A model generated the notes under the pieces. The model did not search any database. It saw only the letters and a program-made list of their open reading frames with translations, and was not told the origin of the DNA. Shown here piece after piece: positions 52,372-52,987 of a stretch of DNA of 52,987 nucleotides (position 1 is the stretch's first letter; each line of letters opens with the position of its first letter). Made by a program: the position numbers and the translations under genes. The stretch comes from SIG291 sp045543455 (GTDB lineage: Bacteria; Bacillota; Clostridia; Lachnospirales; Lachnospiraceae), in NCBI GenBank assembly GCA_045543455.1, contig JAZQMK010000045.1, positions 1 to 52,987 on the forward strand, written 5' to 3'.

Positions 52372-52442
52372 CAGGGGCTGAGAGAATCGAACTCCCACTA
52401 ACAGTTTTGGAGACTGCTGTACTGCCACTATACCAAGCCCCT
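52372..52442 (-). tRNA. tRNA-Trp (anticodon CCA)
   Basis: The minus strand folds as a tRNA: acceptor AGGGGCT/AGCCCCT, D loop with GGTATAGTGGCAG, anticodon loop CTCCAAA with CCA at positions 34-36, and T arm GAGTTCGATTCTC. The 3' CCA is not encoded. It lies about 155 bases downstream of the 23S rRNA end and may be cotranscribed with it. Confidence 0.96.
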
Positions 52443-52597
52443 AAATATGTATAAGCTAAATAGCTTTACAAATCTTATTAATAAATATCACATTTATCAT
52501 ACCTTTAAAACTACACATTCATATCTTACATCCGTTACCTTCTAGATAACTTTCTCTTTTTCCTAACCTAAACTTACCTCGTAAAGTTTCCTTTACT

Positions 52598-52987
<390 letters not shown>

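Noticed and set aside
52372..52442. tRNA-Gly with anticodon TCC
   Set aside because: The seven-base loop CTCCAAA places CCA, not TCC, at positions 34-36.

Overview
The window looks like ordinary chromosome from a low-GC, Gram-positive anaerobe of the Clostridia, most likely a gut Lachnospiraceae. This is inferred from AT-rich intergenic DNA, strong AGGAGG-type ribosome sites, frequent TTG and GTG starts, the dgt-dnaG-rpoD-trmK-nif3 gene order, a T-box before thrS, an Fe-S type PurF homologue and genes for pectin-fragment use (GH105, KduD, GH43). The pectin genes recall the Lachnospira / [Eubacterium] eligens group, but the sequence alone does not prove the species. Almost every gene lies on the minus strand. 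The plus-strand exceptions are a CNNM-type membrane protein, a PAP2-like protein with a broken XRE gene behind it, and a SpoIID-like peptidoglycan-binding protein.

Layout. 1-7.5 kb: a one-piece ABC transporter, then two paralogous single-pass membrane proteins on either side of the RNase P RNA gene; two copies of a structured dispersed repeat sit next to terminators. 7.5-15.1 kb: a housekeeping operon read leftward as dgt-dnaG-rpoD-trmK-nif3-nucleoside kinase; the primary sigma factor carries a long repetitive Lys/Glu extension. 15.1-18 kb: small membrane and hypothetical genes, including a possible frameshifted pair. 17.9-20.9 kb: ddl-murF-folA. 20.9-24.3 kb: a two-component system followed by a VTC-domain/DUF4956 pair; both transcription units share the same 15-base upstream motif at the same distance from the -10 box, so they probably form one regulon. 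24.3-31.5 kb: cupin, GH105, thrS with its T-box, a FliD-like orphan, a two-helix membrane protein and GH43. 31.5-33.2 kb: PAP2-like gene, truncated XRE gene and a RelE/ParE-DinJ toxin-antitoxin pair with a clear autoregulatory promoter. 33.3-37.7 kb: argS-CPBP protease-GT2-kduD. 37.9-41.1 kb: SpoIID-like protein, amidase with SPOR domain and ilvE. 41.2-44.8 kb: hflX-thyA, an array of four hairpins, then a degenerate DHFR and an anchored hypothetical protein. 45-52.3 kb: carB preceded by a PurF-like protein that has lost its glutaminase residues, a small membrane protein, a GT2-GtrA fusion and an iron alcohol dehydrogenase. 52.3-53 kb: tRNA-Trp and the 3' end of a 23S rRNA with no 5S gene between them.

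No phage, insertion sequence or CRISPR array was seen. The most useful leads are the shared regulatory motif of the two-component/VTC module, the glutaminase-dead PurF homologue next to carB, the degenerate DHFR next to an unusual thymidylate synthase, and the hairpin array bounded by a 21-base direct repeat. All alignments to family consensus were made by eye from memory; no search was run.
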